From JAGVIE01 sp964520905 (lineage in GTDB: Bacteria; Bacteroidota; Ignavibacteria; UBA10030; SZUA-254): a DNA stretch of 64,000 nucleotides. Below, piece by piece: positions 44,527-53,764 of the stretch. Within the stretch, counting starts at the first letter, position 1, and the number at the start of each line of letters is the position of its first letter. A model generated the notes under the pieces. That model was not told the DNA's origin. It ran no database searches and saw only the letters and a program-made list of their open reading frames with translations. The stretch covers positions 37,864 through 101,863 of the forward strand of contig CAZFQL010000015.1 in NCBI GenBank assembly GCA_964520905.1. Direction: 5' to 3'. Position numbers and translations under genes: made by a program.

Positions 44527-45684
44527 ATGAAAATTGGTATTCTTACAGGCGGCGGTGACGTCCCCGGATTAAATCCATGCATAAAAGCGGCAGTAACCCG
44601 TGCAACAGATGAAGGTTGTGAAATGGTCGGACTGCGCCGCGGCTGGGCAGGGCTTCTTTATTTCAACCCTGATGATCCAAGTACACATGAAGACAACATT
44701 ATACCCCTTACGAAATCGAATACGAGAACTATCGATCGCACAGGCGGAACATATTTACACACATCCAGAACGAATCCCGCAAAAGTAAAACCGGACGAAG
44801 TGCCTGAATTTTTAAAATCATCTTTACCGCAAACCGAAAACGGAAAGACAATTGACTGCACAAAACACTCACTCCGTGTCTTGCAGCATCTCAAGATAGA
44901 TGGATTAATTGCCATAGGCGGCGATGATACTCTGAGTTATGCAGTTCGTCTCCATAAGGAAGGATTCCCGGTCGTATGCATACCCAAGACAATGGATAAC
45001 GATGTACACGGTACAGATTACTGCATAGGTTTCTCTACGGCAGTAACACGGAGCGTCGAGTTTATACATGCGCTCCGAACCCCAACCGGTTCACACGAAC
45101 GTATCGCAGTAGTAGAACTTTTCGGAAGATATTCCGGCGAGACTTCTCTCATTTCTGCTTACTTAGCCGGTGTTGATCGTGCGATTATTTCGGAAATTGA
45201 TTTCGATATCGATAAGTTAGTCAAATATTTAGTTGACGACCGGAATAATAATCCAAGTAAATACGGCATCATGACAATATCCGAAGGCGCTAAACCAATC
45301 GGCGGGGAAATGTTTATGAGCGGTGAAGCAGATGCATATGGTCATAAAAAACTTGGCGGCATAGGTGACTACGTTGCGCGTGAAATTGAAAAACGTTCCG
45401 GTGTAAGGACTGTATATCAACAGCTTGCATACCTGATGCGCAGCGGCGCGCCCGACGCACTTGATCTTATGGTCTCTACAAGTTACGGATATTTAGCAAC
45501 CGATTTGCTGCTGAAAAAACAATCGGGAAGAATGGTGGCATTACGCGACGGGAAATACACAACGGTCTCGGCTAATTTAATCACTGAGGGAAGGAAACGT
45601 GTCGATGTTGACGAGCTGTATGATATAGACCAATATCGACCGAAGGTTGCACATCTTCTTGGGAAACCGATGTTTTTGTATTAA
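44527..45684 (+). CDS. pfkA: 6-phosphofructokinase, predicted pyrophosphate-dependent
   Basis: 385 residues from ATG at 44527; an in-frame start 42 bp upstream would add a non-homologous tail. PFK-A fold: ILTGGGDVPGLNP (6-18), GGDDT (131-135) and PKTMDND (153-159). In ATP-dependent enzymes these read GGDGS and GTIDND. The Asp (134) and Lys (154) here are the residues that distinguish pyrophosphate-dependent PFKs. Fructose-6-phosphate residues (TPTGSHERIAVVE) are conserved. It should interconvert F6P and FBP using PPi; ATP use in a mixed clade cannot be excluded. Confidence 0.88.
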   Translation: MKIGILTGGGDVPGLNPCIKAAVTRATDEGCEMVGLRRGWAGLLYFNPDDPSTHEDNIIPLTKSNTRTIDRTGGTYLHTSRTNPAKVKPDEVPEFLKSSLPQTENGKTIDCTKHSLRVLQHLKIDGLIAIGGDDTLSYAVRLHKEGFPVVCIPKTMDNDVHGTDYCIGFSTAVTRSVEFIHALRTPTGSHERIAVVELFGRYSGETSLISAYLAGVDRAIISEIDFDIDKLVKYLVDDRNNNPSKYGIMTISEGAKPIGGEMFMSGEADAYGHKKLGGIGDYVAREIEKRSGVRTVYQQLAYLMRSGAPDALDLMVSTSYGYLATDLLLKKQSGRMVALRDGKYTTVSANLITEGRKRVDVDELYDIDQYRPKVAHLLGKPMFLY

Positions 45685-45691
45685 TGCTTTC

Positions 45692-45728
45692 GAGGTGGAG
45701 CCACACCTCTAAGGTGGACTCCATCTGC
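45692..45728. repeat. Short palindromic intergenic element
   Basis: GAGGTG / CACCTC stem followed by a related AAGGTGGACTCCATCT arm. Part of a 238-bp gap after pfkA where nothing else is recognised. Confidence 0.4.
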
Positions 45729-45923
45729 AATATTCATTTTGAGTAATGAATAAGGGACGATGGATGAATCTGATGAAGAAACGAACGATGGGATTTTATG
45801 AGATAGTGCAAAGCACGCTTAACGTCAGCTTAATAAAAAGATCAAACATTTAAGAAAATAAATGAATGGCGATAGTACAATAGGCAACTGTTCTACTACC
45901 CAATATTATTTGGAAAGACACCA

Positions 45924-48011
45924 ATGATGAATTATTGTATTCTGTCCTTGAGAGCTTGCCTCATTCTCTTCATAACGTATACGATGGGCTACACACAATG
46001 GAAAGCTACTAATGGCCCACCGGGTGGTGATATAAGAACGATTCTAACGATGGGAGACCGAGTACTTGTCGGAATCGTTGGTGGAGGAATTTATCAGTCA
46101 CTCGACAGTTGTGCAAGTTGGTTCCCTTCCAACACTGGTTTAACAGATCATTACATCTTTAGTCTATTGGCTTGTGATTCTAATATTTATGCCTCTGAGT
46201 TTGGCGGTGTATACATTTCCACAGACAGAGGATACACATGGTCAGCAAGAAGCTCTGGCTTGCCTGCAAGCAGTATCTACACTCTCCTCCGGCGAGATAC
46301 GAATATCTTCGCTGGATCTCAAAGTGGTGTATTATATCTATCAACAGATCAAGGCAACAGTTGGAACCAAGCTGGCTTACTGAGTAAATCTATATATGAT
46401 CTCGTTGCTGATTCGCAAAGCATAATTGCGTCAACGGTTTACTCAGGTCTCTTCCGGTCAACTGACAACGGAATATCTTGGATGCCATCCGACTCTGGCC
46501 TTCCATCCTCAATTGTTTATTCCGTCGCATCAGTGATGGGAAATTTTCTTGCCGGTACCGACAGCGGTATCTTCGTCTCGTCGAACCATGGTAGCAGTTG
46601 GTATCGTGCATCAGTTCCTGAGACCGTATCTATTGTTTGCGCATTTCATCCAATCGGGTCAACAATTTATGCCGGCGGTAAAACCGTATTATCATCAGCC
46701 GATTCGGGAAGATCATGGAGTATATTGTCACAGGAACCTTTTCAGTACCAAATCTCTTCAATGGCTTCGATTTCGAATTCGTTGTTAGCCGGTACACGCC
46801 ACGGCTTTCTTATTTCATCAAATGGAGGATCGGTGTGGACCGAGAGTAATTCAGGTATAGTCGGAACAAGAATCAATCGTATGCAAGAATCCGAAGGAAT
46901 ACTCTATTCAATCGCTGATAATGTTAAACTTGTTCGTTCAACCGACAAAGGACTTTTATGGGAGGTGGTTAATACTCCATTCATTAGCAGAAACCTAACA
47001 GATATCTTACTTTGCGATTCATCTATTTTCATCACGACATCCGATAGCGGAATCTACCGTTCAACAGATAAAGGATATCATTGGGTATCGATCAATAATG
47101 GTTTGTCAACGATGTACATTACCAGCATTATTAATCGAGGAGAATATATTTTTGCAGGCACACTAGACAGTGGCGTGTTTTACACAATGAATCGCGGAGA
47201 CCAATGGACTCGAACAGCAAGCGATCCTTCAAGCCCCTCAAGTCTTCATGTAGAACAATTACTATTTAACTCAAATCATCTGTTCATGCGCTCATCGTCT
47301 GGGAGTCTCTTTGTATACTTGGATAGCATTACCTCGTGGACAAGAATTAATGGCAACTACGAATTCCCACCGATATATTTCTACAGAATAGCTGCAAGCA
47401 ATACTTGTTTATATGCCTCCAGTAACCATGGTCTTGTTTACTCAACAGATGAGGGAGGATCATGGAATCGTGACACTTCCTCTATTAAACCAATGTCTTC
47501 TCTAAGTTCCTTGGTGAGTACGGGAAGTATTTTCCTTGCAGGAACATATGAGGGAAAAGTTTTTATATCGGAACATGTCGGTCAATCTTGGAAGGATATC
47601 TCCGATGGTCTTCCCAAATCGTATATATTATCAATCGCTCAAGATTCAGCAGATCTTTATGTAGGTACTTTTGGCTGTGGAATATGGAAACGTCCACTGA
47701 CGGAGATTATTACAAATGTTGATGATAAGCGAGTATCAAGCAACCCAGTTACATTTGCATTACTTCAGAACTATCCGAACCCGTTTAACCCGACAACGAA
47801 TTTCGGGTTTCGGATTGCAGATTTCGGATTTGCTTCCTTAAAAGTGTACGATGTGCTTGGACAGGTGGTGGCAACGTTGCTCAATGAAGTTAAACAACCA
47901 GGTGAGTACTATGTGCAATGGGATGCAAGTAATTTCCCCAGCGGTATCTATTTTTACAAACTATCGACAGGAAAATTTATAGATACCAAGAAGATGATGC
48001 TGATAAAGTAA
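45924..48011 (+). CDS. T9SS-sorted BNR/Ycf48-type propeller protein
   Basis: 695 residues. Signal peptide about 1-23. More than ten repeats with an S/T-x-D-x-G-x-x-W box (for example STDKGYHW, STDEGGSW) form one or two beta-propellers of the photosystem-assembly/sialidase-like kind. The C-terminal 85 residues are a T9SS type A sorting domain beginning LLQNYPNPFNPTT. The sorting domain carries an unusual FGFRIADFGF stretch. Probably a surface or secreted protein; ligand unknown. Confidence 0.87.
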   Translation: MMNYCILSLRACLILFITYTMGYTQWKATNGPPGGDIRTILTMGDRVLVGIVGGGIYQSLDSCASWFPSNTGLTDHYIFSLLACDSNIYASEFGGVYISTDRGYTWSARSSGLPASSIYTLLRRDTNIFAGSQSGVLYLSTDQGNSWNQAGLLSKSIYDLVADSQSIIASTVYSGLFRSTDNGISWMPSDSGLPSSIVYSVASVMGNFLAGTDSGIFVSSNHGSSWYRASVPETVSIVCAFHPIGSTIYAGGKTVLSSADSGRSWSILSQEPFQYQISSMASISNSLLAGTRHGFLISSNGGSVWTESNSGIVGTRINRMQESEGILYSIADNVKLVRSTDKGLLWEVVNTPFISRNLTDILLCDSSIFITTSDSGIYRSTDKGYHWVSINNGLSTMYITSIINRGEYIFAGTLDSGVFYTMNRGDQWTRTASDPSSPSSLHVEQLLFNSNHLFMRSSSGSLFVYLDSITSWTRINGNYEFPPIYFYRIAASNTCLYASSNHGLVYSTDEGGSWNRDTSSIKPMSSLSSLVSTGSIFLAGTYEGKVFISEHVGQSWKDISDGLPKSYILSIAQDSADLYVGTFGCGIWKRPLTEIITNVDDKRVSSNPVTFALLQNYPNPFNPTTNFGFRIADFGFASLKVYDVLGQVVATLLNEVKQPGEYYVQWDASNFPSGIYFYKLSTGKFIDTKKMMLIK

Positions 48012-48033
48012 ATCTTCTACTTCTATTTCAAAG

Positions 48034-48062
48034 AAAGCCGATTTTGGAAAGAGACCGGCTTT
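48034..48062 (+). terminator. Terminator-like hairpin after the propeller gene
   Basis: AAAGCCG / CGGCTTT stem with a 15-nt loop but followed by G instead of T, so termination is uncertain. Confidence 0.45.
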
Positions 48063-48110
48063 GGGGGTTATTGATTTTCATTCCATTTTTCCTCATATTT
48101 CATTTGATTT

Positions 48111-48171
48111 CTCAACTACTCATATACTAACATACTCAACTACTCATATACTAACATACTCAAGTACTCAA
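48111..48171. repeat. 24-bp tandem repeat upstream of mutS
   Basis: Two identical 24-bp units (48111-48134, 48135-48158) starting CTCAACTACTCATATAC, then a 13-base partial third copy. It abuts the TTG start of mutS. Confidence 0.9.
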
Positions 48172-48172
48172 T

Positions 48173-50821
48173 TTGTCCACCCCGCTGATGAAACAATACG
48201 CCCAGGTGAAGGCGAAGTATCCCGATACGATACTCCTCTTCCGTATGGGCGATTTCTATGAGACGTTCGATGAGGACGCAAAAATCACTTCAAAAGTTTT
48301 GGGGATTGTTTTAACGAAACGTTCCAGCGGCGCCGCAGGGGAAACACCGCTTGCCGGCTTCCCCCATCATGCGCTTGAGTCGTACATGCCAAAGCTGTTG
48401 AAAGCCGGCTATCGTGTTGCGATATGCGAACAGCTTGAAGATCCGAAATTTGCAAAGGGAATCGTTAAGCGTGATGTCATCGAGGTCGTTACTCCCGGTG
48501 TCGCCTTCTCGGATAAAGTTCTGGAACAAAAACAGAATAACTATCTTCTCTCTATCGTACTCCCCTCTCCGATTGCAACCGGAGACGAGATCATCGGGAT
48601 CGCATTCGCGGATGTAACAACAGCGGAGTTCAGCGTGAGCGAGTTTCCTCTAAGACAATTGCCGGAACAGATTGCTTCGCTTCAGCCATCGGAAATTCTT
48701 GTGCAGAAGAGAGACCGGGAAGCGATCCAGCAAATTTTGAAAGACAGATATACCGGACTTTACTCTAAGTTAGATGATTGGATTTACAATTACGATTACG
48801 CCTACGAATTGTTGATCAATCATTTCAAGACGCAAACTCTAAAGGGATATGGGATAGAGGATATGAGATTTGGGATTATTGCGGCGGGCGCAATAATGAA
48901 CTACCTACAGGAAACACAAAAAACAAATCTCACTCATCTGAAAAAAATCGCGCCATACAACATCAGCGAATATATAAATCTCGATCAATCGACAAAACGG
49001 AATCTTGAGATAACCACATCGATTGAAGGACATACTGAGGGAACACTTTTCTGGGTATTCGACCGCACGCTGACACCGATGGGTGGACGACTTTTGAAAA
49101 AGTGGATTAACTTCCCTCTCCGAAAAATTGAGCCAATCAACGCACGATTGGAAGCAGTTGCAGAATTGTTTGAGAAACAGGACGTCCGAAAAAAAACGAT
49201 GAAGACACTTTCCGAAATTGGTGATCTTGAGCGGCTCACCTCAAAAATCTGCACCAGCCGCGCCAACCCGCGTGAAGTCGTTTCGCTCAAAACCATGCTA
49301 ACGAACATCGAACATCTAATATCTAACATCCAGCTTGTTAAATCCTCTACGCTATCCAAACTTCGTGATGGCTTACAACCGCTACCTAATGTTATTAGCC
49401 AAATTTCATCTGCCCTATCCGATGATCCTCCTCTCTCCCTCGCCGATGGCGGTGTTATCAAGAAAGGATACAATAAAGAGCTAGATGAGATCAGGGAGCT
49501 TACGTTCAGCGGCAAATCCTGGATTGCAAATCTTCAGAAAACCGAGCGCGAGCGAACCGGCATCTCTTCGCTGAAGGTTGGTTTCAACAATGTTTTCGGC
49601 TACTACATCGAAATCACGCACACTCACAAAGAAAAAGTGCCTGACAATTACATCCGAAAGCAAACATTAGCAAACGCAGAGCGGTTCATTACGCCTGAGT
49701 TGAAAGAATACGAAGAGAAAATTTTAAATGCCGAAGAGAAGATGCTCGCACTTGAAACAAAACTCTTCAACGAGCTTCGTATGACGATTGCCGAGCACGC
49801 GGAAGCGATTCAGCAGAATGCCCGGCTCATTGCAATGCTCGATTGCTTCACATCATTGGCAGATGCAGCAGTTGAGTACAACTATGTCAGACCGGAAATA
49901 AATGATGGAACAAAGATTGAGATTGTCGAAGGTCGCCATCCGGTCATCGAGCGGCTTCTCCCGCCCGGTGAGCAATACACCCCGAATGATACTTTCATAG
50001 ATAACGAGAACAATCAGGTAATGATCATCACCGGACCGAACATGAGCGGCAAGTCGAGTTACCTGCGGCAAGCCGGATTGATTGTGCTGCTGGCTCAGAT
50101 CGGAAGTTTCGTCCCTGCAAAGAAAGCTTCAATCGGCATTGTTGATAGAATCTACACGCGCGTTGGTGCAAGCGATAACATTGCGTCGGGTGAAAGCACG
50201 TTCCTTGTTGAGATGCACGAAGCGGCGAACATAGTGAACACAGCAACACCGAGGAGTCTAATTCTTTTAGATGAAGTTGGGCGCGGCACAAGCACATTCG
50301 ACGGCATCAGCATCGCATGGGCACTGACCGAATACATACACAACCGCATCGGTGCAAAGACTTTGTTTGCCACACACTATCACGAGCTGAACGAGCTTGC
50401 CGATCTCTTCCCCCGCATTAAGAACCTGAAAGTAGAAGTTCGCGAGTACGGTGACAAAGTAATTTTCCTGCATAAAGTTACACCCGGTTTTGCAGACCAC
50501 TCTTACGGTATACAGGTTGCGCAGATGGCAGGTCTACCCGATGAAGTAACTGAGAGAGCGAAGAAGATTTTAAAAAATTTAGAGGGTTCGGAGCTAACGC
50601 TTCACGAAGATACAAAGAACCAACAGCTAAAAGCTAAGAGCGGAGAGCATAGAGCCGTCGGTCGTATTGCTCCTGCTGAAATACAAATGACATTGTTTGA
50701 AATGAAAGACGATAAACTCCGCGAAGAGATAAAGAAGCTCGATCTTGAAAAGATGACACCGCTTGAAGCGATGCAAAAACTGGCGGAGTTGAAGCAATCA
50801 ATTCAAAATGAAAAACGGTAA
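48173..50821 (+). CDS. mutS: DNA mismatch repair protein MutS
   Basis: 882 residues. Start chosen at TTG because STPLMKQYAQVK aligns with the usual MutS N-terminus; an ATG five codons on is the alternative. Mismatch-reading FxE motif region LLFRMGDFYETF (residues 21-32), lever and clamp domains, then ATPase with Walker A GPNMSGKSS and LDEVGRGTSTFDG. Standard MutS length and order. It recognises mismatches and recruits MutL. The start sits right against a 24-bp tandem repeat. Confidence 0.96.
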   Translation: MSTPLMKQYAQVKAKYPDTILLFRMGDFYETFDEDAKITSKVLGIVLTKRSSGAAGETPLAGFPHHALESYMPKLLKAGYRVAICEQLEDPKFAKGIVKRDVIEVVTPGVAFSDKVLEQKQNNYLLSIVLPSPIATGDEIIGIAFADVTTAEFSVSEFPLRQLPEQIASLQPSEILVQKRDREAIQQILKDRYTGLYSKLDDWIYNYDYAYELLINHFKTQTLKGYGIEDMRFGIIAAGAIMNYLQETQKTNLTHLKKIAPYNISEYINLDQSTKRNLEITTSIEGHTEGTLFWVFDRTLTPMGGRLLKKWINFPLRKIEPINARLEAVAELFEKQDVRKKTMKTLSEIGDLERLTSKICTSRANPREVVSLKTMLTNIEHLISNIQLVKSSTLSKLRDGLQPLPNVISQISSALSDDPPLSLADGGVIKKGYNKELDEIRELTFSGKSWIANLQKTERERTGISSLKVGFNNVFGYYIEITHTHKEKVPDNYIRKQTLANAERFITPELKEYEEKILNAEEKMLALETKLFNELRMTIAEHAEAIQQNARLIAMLDCFTSLADAAVEYNYVRPEINDGTKIEIVEGRHPVIERLLPPGEQYTPNDTFIDNENNQVMIITGPNMSGKSSYLRQAGLIVLLAQIGSFVPAKKASIGIVDRIYTRVGASDNIASGESTFLVEMHEAANIVNTATPRSLILLDEVGRGTSTFDGISIAWALTEYIHNRIGAKTLFATHYHELNELADLFPRIKNLKVEVREYGDKVIFLHKVTPGFADHSYGIQVAQMAGLPDEVTERAKKILKNLEGSELTLHEDTKNQQLKAKSGEHRAVGRIAPAEIQMTLFEMKDDKLREEIKKLDLEKMTPLEAMQKLAELKQSIQNEKR

Positions 50822-50906
50822 ATGAGAATTCAAGGTAAAACATCTCAAACTGCCAATGATAAATATCAAATTTTAAATTGCGCAGTATATTGTGAACGGA
50901 GGAAGC

Positions 50907-52853
50907 ATGACAATCAAATCTATTGAGGTCAACAATTTATTATCGCTAAAAGCCGCCAAGCTTGACTGTAACAATTTAACAACTCTAGTTGGTACAAATG
51001 GTGCTGGAAAGTCAAATTTCTTACGTGCCCTAAGTGTCTTTTACAGTCTCACGGATGCAAAATCATTGTCTTCGGAAAAATGGTTTCTTGGTGAAACTAA
51101 AGATCCCGTAGAAATAACAGTGGAGTTTGTGGATTTACATAAAGAAGAAAAAGAGCGGTTAGCAAAGTACGTTAAAAATGAAACGCTAAAGATAACGCTT
51201 CGGGCTATTCTCGATAAAGTAGAAGAAAAAGTTACAATTGGCTATTATGGAAAGTACCTCCAGCATTCCGATATTCACATTTTCAGGAACACGAAATTCG
51301 ATAATACCGCACTGAAAAAGGAAGCATACAACAAATTAAAAGCAAAACTTACAGATATACCTAATTGGACAAACAAAGACGCCGCAGATGATGCATTGTC
51401 AGCCTGGGAAGAAAATCATCCAAATAAATGTGTAGATATGGAAGATGAAGGAAAATTCTTCGGATTTAAGGAGGTGACAAACGGCTACCTTAAGACATAT
51501 ACGCGTTTTTTATATTTACCAGCCGTCAAAGATGCATCGGACGATGCTGTAGAAGGCGCAGGTAGTTTACTTTCGGAAATTTCAGAAATAATTAAAACAA
51601 AAATAAAATCAAGTCCAGCACTTAAAAATATAGAAGATACCTTCAGAGCGAATTATGAAACTACCTTAAGGGATGAATCGTCCGTTGAATTAATTAATGT
51701 TAACAAAATACTATCTGAGGAGATAGGGAAATTCCTTCCTGATTTTGGTGTTGAAGTTGACTGGGGTACGCCAGAAGTAAAAGCACAATTAAGCAAAATG
51801 AATGCAAGGCTTATCGAGAAAGGCATGGAAGAATTTCCCCTACCATTGCAACAACAAGGGCACGGTGTTCAGCGCATGTATATTCTTAGCATCCTGAAAG
51901 TAGTTAATGAGCTAAGAAAAGAACAAATAATAAATCAAGCAGAAAATACTGGCGGTGAGGTATCTGCTCTCCAACCAGATCTTATTATCGGAATCGAAGA
52001 ACCTGAATTGTATCAACATCCGATTCAGCAGAGGAAGCTGTATAAAATCTTCCGAGAAATGTGTCAGGATTCTGGAGGTAAAAGATCAATTCAAATGTTG
52101 TACTCTACTCATTCATCTAATTTTGTAGATGTGGAAGACTTCGAGAACTTGCGACTCGTTACTAAATCAAACAAAAAAACAAGTGTTGGTTTCATTGTGA
52201 AAGACAATGTTATAAAAAGATTAGTCGAGGCTTCTGGAGAAGATCCTAAGCCTTATACTATTCCGGGATTGGATGCAAGATTATATAATACTATGAATTC
52301 AATTGTAAACGAGGGATTCTTTGCAAAAGAGTTAGTTCTTGTTGAAGGGTTTTCCGATTGTGTTTTCATAGATTGGCTGGTTGACAAAATAAATAAGCGT
52401 TCTGATTTTGATAAACGAGGTATTGCGGTTATACCAGTGTTTGGGAGAAACAACTTAGCAAAACCCATCGTTGTATTTGAAGAGATTGGGCTCAAAACAT
52501 ACTTCATGTTCGACGCTGATGGAAGTAAGAAGGATATGGAAGATGCCGAAAACACAGCCAAAACTAATAAGATGCTTATGAAAATTGGCGGTGAGAAGCC
52601 TGAAAAATTCCCGACTACATTTATTGGAAAAAAATTCACTTGTTTTGCGGATAATATGGAAAAAGAAATTGAAAGAAGAATTAGCACGGAAATCTGGAAT
52701 GATTGCCTTGATGAACTTAAGAAAGATTATGGATTTAACCGTGATGTGGCGAAGAAAAACCCCATTGTGATGCGAAAGGTTTATGACCTTGCAAATAAAA
52801 AGAAAGCTGATTTTACTTTTTTTGAAGACATAATTAAAAACATTCTTTCATAG
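50907..52853 (+). CDS. OLD-family ATPase/TOPRIM endonuclease
   Basis: 648 residues from ATG at 50907, preceded by GGAGGAAG; a GTG 15 bp upstream is less likely. The N-terminal ABC/SMC-type ATPase has Walker A GTNGAGKS (29-36), QQQGHGVQR as the signature-like segment, Walker B IIGIEEPELYQHP and H-loop YSTHSSNF. The C-terminal TOPRIM domain has LVLVEGFSD (about 479) and FDADGS (about 536), the metal-binding acids. OLD proteins include Gabija GajA and phage P2 Old. It is followed 26 bp later by a DUF3800 gene. Confidence 0.88.
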   Translation: MTIKSIEVNNLLSLKAAKLDCNNLTTLVGTNGAGKSNFLRALSVFYSLTDAKSLSSEKWFLGETKDPVEITVEFVDLHKEEKERLAKYVKNETLKITLRAILDKVEEKVTIGYYGKYLQHSDIHIFRNTKFDNTALKKEAYNKLKAKLTDIPNWTNKDAADDALSAWEENHPNKCVDMEDEGKFFGFKEVTNGYLKTYTRFLYLPAVKDASDDAVEGAGSLLSEISEIIKTKIKSSPALKNIEDTFRANYETTLRDESSVELINVNKILSEEIGKFLPDFGVEVDWGTPEVKAQLSKMNARLIEKGMEEFPLPLQQQGHGVQRMYILSILKVVNELRKEQIINQAENTGGEVSALQPDLIIGIEEPELYQHPIQQRKLYKIFREMCQDSGGKRSIQMLYSTHSSNFVDVEDFENLRLVTKSNKKTSVGFIVKDNVIKRLVEASGEDPKPYTIPGLDARLYNTMNSIVNEGFFAKELVLVEGFSDCVFIDWLVDKINKRSDFDKRGIAVIPVFGRNNLAKPIVVFEEIGLKTYFMFDADGSKKDMEDAENTAKTNKMLMKIGGEKPEKFPTTFIGKKFTCFADNMEKEIERRISTEIWNDCLDELKKDYGFNRDVAKKNPIVMRKVYDLANKKKADFTFFEDIIKNILS

Positions 52854-52879
52854 TATCAGAAAATCGATCAAGTGGCAAA

Positions 52880-53614
52880 ATGAAGCACTATCTTTTCCTC
52901 GATGAAAGCGGAGATCATGGATTGGTCAGCGTTGACCCTGACTTTCCAGTATTTGTCCTTTGCGGTGTTATCATCTCGGAACAAAGCTATTTAAGTATCG
53001 GGCAAACGATGGAAAAGATCAAGAAAAAGTTCTGGGGTGAAAAAAAGGTCATATTCCATTCACGCGATATCCGTAAGTGCGAGAAAGAATTTCAAATTCT
53101 CTTCGATCAGGGAATCAAAAAAGAATTTTACTCGGCAATCAATGATCTCGTGGCTTCATCTAATTACACAATAATAGCTTCTGCGATCAACAAAGCCAAT
53201 CACATCAAACAATATGGAAAATTGGCAAGCGACGTTTATGAGATTGCACTCTCATTTATCGTTGAACGATCCATCTTTTTTCTCGATGATCTTCCTAACA
53301 AACCTCACCTACTCGATGTTGTCATTGAACAACGTGGGAAACGCGAAGACGCAAGATTGCATGAGCATTTTCAAAAACTTTGCTCAAGGGGAACGGGCTA
53401 TGTTAGCCCTGAGAGAATTCAAACGTATTGTCAGAGCATTGCATTCAAGTCGAAGACTGCCGATGTAAATGGGCTTCAACTTGCCGATCTCATTGCTTAT
53501 CCAATTGCGAGGTATGTACTCGATTCAAAACGAGCAAATCCAGCGTTCGACGTACTTGAATCAAAGATTTATGCTAAGAAAGGACAACGGTACGGGTTAA
53601 AGGTATTTCCATAA
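52880..53614 (+). CDS. DUF3800 protein, OLD partner candidate
   Basis: 244 residues. The DUF3800 hallmarks are FLDESGDHG at the N-terminus (Asp8, Glu9) and NGLQLADLIAYPIARY near the C-terminus; the acidic residues suggest a metal-dependent, RNase H-like fold. DUF3800 genes are often found in defence islands. 26 bp after the OLD nuclease, same strand, with a hairpin right behind, so the two probably form one operon. Confidence 0.85.
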   Translation: MKHYLFLDESGDHGLVSVDPDFPVFVLCGVIISEQSYLSIGQTMEKIKKKFWGEKKVIFHSRDIRKCEKEFQILFDQGIKKEFYSAINDLVASSNYTIIASAINKANHIKQYGKLASDVYEIALSFIVERSIFFLDDLPNKPHLLDVVIEQRGKREDARLHEHFQKLCSRGTGYVSPERIQTYCQSIAFKSKTADVNGLQLADLIAYPIARYVLDSKRANPAFDVLESKIYAKKGQRYGLKVFP

Positions 53615-53620
53615 AAGCAA

Positions 53621-53642
53621 CAAGCCCACCGAAGCGGGCTTG
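53621..53642 (+). terminator. Hairpin after the OLD-DUF3800 pair
   Basis: AAGCCC / GGGCTT stem with a short loop directly after the DUF3800 stop; no T-run. A second G/C-rich inverted repeat (GGGGACACCCC) follows. Confidence 0.55.
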
Positions 53643-53764
53643 AGTGCCGACCGGGGACACCCCGATCCAAGAATTTTCGGAATCCGGAACCCCGAACTCC
53701 ACTACCAATATCGAGAACTCATAGATAAAAGTCAAGTTAATAATAATAAATTGGAGAAACATAG

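Noticed and set aside
48111..48171. Repeat array near mutS as a CRISPR
   Set aside because: Units are directly adjacent with no spacers and there are no cas genes; it is a simple tandem repeat.
50907..53614. OLD-DUF3800 as a standard Gabija system
   Set aside because: No UvrD-like GajB gene follows; the partner is DUF3800.
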